Source: Chloroflexota bacterium (lineage in GTDB: Bacteria > Chloroflexota > Dehalococcoidia > Tepidiformales > Tepidiformaceae). Taken from it: a stretch of 6,598 bases of DNA. The position numbers were made by a program, and so were the translations under genes. The notes under the pieces are model-generated. The model had not been told where the DNA came from and did not search any database. It was given only the letters and a program-made list of their open reading frames with translations. Of this stretch, positions 5,361 through 6,598 are shown one piece after another. The stretch is taken from positions 1-6,598 of the forward strand of contig JAKALX010000209.1 of assembly GCA_021823905.1 (NCBI GenBank). The letters run 5' to 3'. Within the stretch, counting starts at the first letter, position 1, and every line of letters begins with the position of its first letter.

Positions 5361-6598
5361 TCAGAGCGGGCAGATGTCGGTGTACTTGCGCACGGGCAGG
5401 TTCGCGTAGCCGTAGTCGAACACGTCGTGGATGTGCGCGGGGTTGTCGGCGTCCGGGGTGATGGTCGCCAGGTAGCGGGTAGCGGCGAGGCAGCCCGCGT
5501 GTACGCTCATCCGGTCGAGGAAGCCCTGCCGGAACTGCTCGGCGGCGTAGGCGAAGAGGGGATCCTTCGCCTCCTTGACCACGGCGTCGATCGCTGCCGT
5601 CGGGTTCGCCCCGGAAGCGGCGGTCGCAACCGCAATCCGAAAGAGCGCGTAGCTTTCGAGGCCGGCCCGCCCGTCAACACCCCGCGCTTCCTGCTGCCAG
5701 TCCTTCAGATCCTTGTTCCCGACGGTCAGACGGTAGGCGTCGATCGCGCCTTGCCAGTCGCCGCTGTTGAGGCGCGCGGCCTCGAATTTCGCGTCGGCGT
5801 CTTCAATCGCGTGGAAGAGGTAGACGGGTTTGTCGGGCTCCTCGGTCTGTTGCCCGAACCGGCGCCCGTCGAAGGCGTAGATCATGGTCCTGGGCCGGGT
5901 TGGACCGGCGCCGGCGGCCCGGACGGCGCCGGCGTGCGCGAGCAGTTGCCACTGCGTACCCGACTGGCGGAACTCCACGTGGTCCAGGAAATCGGCCGTG
6001 TCGGTCGGGCCAATGTCGCGCCAGGCGGTGCCGTCCCAGGCCTCCAGATGAATGCCGTAGGTGCAGCCCGTCGTCGTGCACGCGGCGCTGAGAACGCTCA
6101 CCTGTGGCGGCCCGCCGGCGCCGGTTCGATCGGCGACGGCGAAGAAATCCTGGCCCATCCGGGATGCGTCGGCGTCGCTTTCGAGGCGCAGTTCGGCAAG
6201 CGACTGGTTTCCGGTGCGGAGCAGGAAGACCGCTCCCGGCACCGCGCCCGTCCGCGCCGGCTGTTGCAAGGGGACGAGATAGGCCGTGTCAGCCTTGCCG
6301 TCACTGTCGAGGTCGCCGGTGGCGCAGCGCACGTTCCACAGGCTTCGCAGCCTGGCGGGGCAGGGATCTGCGGGAGAGGCCAGGATCTCGGACTCGAGGC
6401 CAGCGCGCGCGTCGTCCGCATCCTTGGGAGGGGCCGCGAGGACATCGCGGGTGGGCGTGGCCCGTGGTGCAGGCGTCGCGGTCTCCGTGGGAGGCGCGGC
6501 GCCGGCTGTCGCGGTCGTGACGGTGGCCGTGTCACGCGTGGCGCCGTTACATGCCATGGCGAGGCCAACCGCGACCAGCGCACCGAGCGCCACCGCTA
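5361..6598 (-). CDS. Probable secreted lipoprotein of unrecognised family, with DxDSDG loop and TPR-like C-terminal region (probably 5'-truncated)
   Basis: I do not recognise the family. The first start codon visible is a GTG at 6593, giving 410 residues. The resulting signal segment (ALGALVAVGLAMAC) has no basic residues ahead of it, and the frame stays open to the window edge, so the real start is probably beyond 6598. Numbering from that GTG, Cys15 fits a weak lipobox (AMAC). A Thr/Ala/Pro-rich linker (16-56) follows. The loop DLDSDGKAD (94-102) resembles the calcium loops of FG-GAP/VCBS or dockerin-type repeats. Mature cysteines number six (78, 90, 172, 177, 368, 408), an even count that suits disulfides outside the cytoplasm. 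Residues 261-355 look helical and TPR-like (AKFEAARLNSGDWQGAIDAY). Its stop lies 138 nt before the divergent binding protein, same strand; a functional link to transport is unproven. Confidence 0.75.
   Translation of the reverse strand, partial: AVALGALVAVGLAMACNGATRDTATVTTATAGAAPPTETATPAPRATPTRDVLAAPPKDADDARAGLESEILASPADPCPARLRSLWNVRCATGDLDSDGKADTAYLVPLQQPARTGAVPGAVFLLRTGNQSLAELRLESDADASRMGQDFFAVADRTGAGGPPQVSVLSAACTTTGCTYGIHLEAWDGTAWRDIGPTDTADFLDHVEFRQSGTQWQLLAHAGAVRAAGAGPTRPRTMIYAFDGRRFGQQTEEPDKPVYLFHAIEDADAKFEAARLNSGDWQGAIDAYRLTVGNKDLKDWQQEARGVDGRAGLESYALFRIAVATAASGANPTAAIDAVVKEAKDPLFAYAAEQFRQGFLDRMSVHAGCLAATRYLATITPDADNPAHIHDVFDYGYANLPVRKYTDICPL

Noticed and set aside
5902..5934. Near-duplicate GC-rich units (GGACCGGCGCCGGCG and GGACGGCGCCGGCG)
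   Set aside because: They lie inside the lipoprotein coding sequence and encode an Ala/Gly-rich stretch; in this base composition they are likely low-complexity coding sequence, not a functional repeat.

Overview
All five protein-coding genes I can support lie on the minus strand, so the window reads biologically from right to left. GC content is high, and codons mostly end in G or C. Two substrate-binding proteins start with twin-arginine (Tat) signal peptides. One has a lipobox followed by a long Ser/Thr/Ala linker. Two or three genes start with TTG or GTG behind GGAGG-type ribosome binding sites. This combination fits a high-GC bacterium with extracytoplasmic lipoproteins, and the protein style suggests Chloroflexota, with Actinomycetota as an alternative. 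That taxonomic call is inference from style, not from a marker gene.

Layout in transcription order: (1) 6598-5361, a Cys-containing, probably lipid-anchored protein of unrecognised family with a DxDSDG calcium-type loop and a TPR-like helical C-terminal part; its true start is probably outside the window. (2) A 138-bp gap with a hairpin just after that gene, then an 11-bp direct repeat with 21-bp spacing just upstream of the next gene. (3) 5222-3486, a divergent family-5 (peptide/oligopeptide/nickel type) substrate-binding protein with a Tat signal but no lipobox Cys. (4) A 178-bp gap with a perfect 8-bp inverted repeat and a possible -10 element. (5) 3307-1439, a second, canonical family-5 substrate-binding protein that is a Tat lipoprotein. 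(6) 1390-428, a DppB/OppB-type permease. (7) 409-1, the N-terminal 136 residues of a DppC/OppC-type permease that runs off the left edge.

Genes 5, 6 and 7 form a tight operon with gaps of 48 and 18 bp: a lipid-anchored receptor plus the two membrane subunits of a Dpp/Opp-family ABC importer. The ATPase subunits (DppD/DppF type) would be expected beyond the left edge but are not seen. The second binding protein upstream is a distant paralogue of the first. It may be an alternative receptor for the same permease, but it is separated by a larger gap that could hold its own signals. I see no RNA gene, CRISPR array, insertion sequence or defence system. The least explained items are the unlipidated, divergent paralogue, the unrecognised lipoprotein, the spaced direct repeat, and an ATG-TAA start-stop element ahead of the DppB-type gene.
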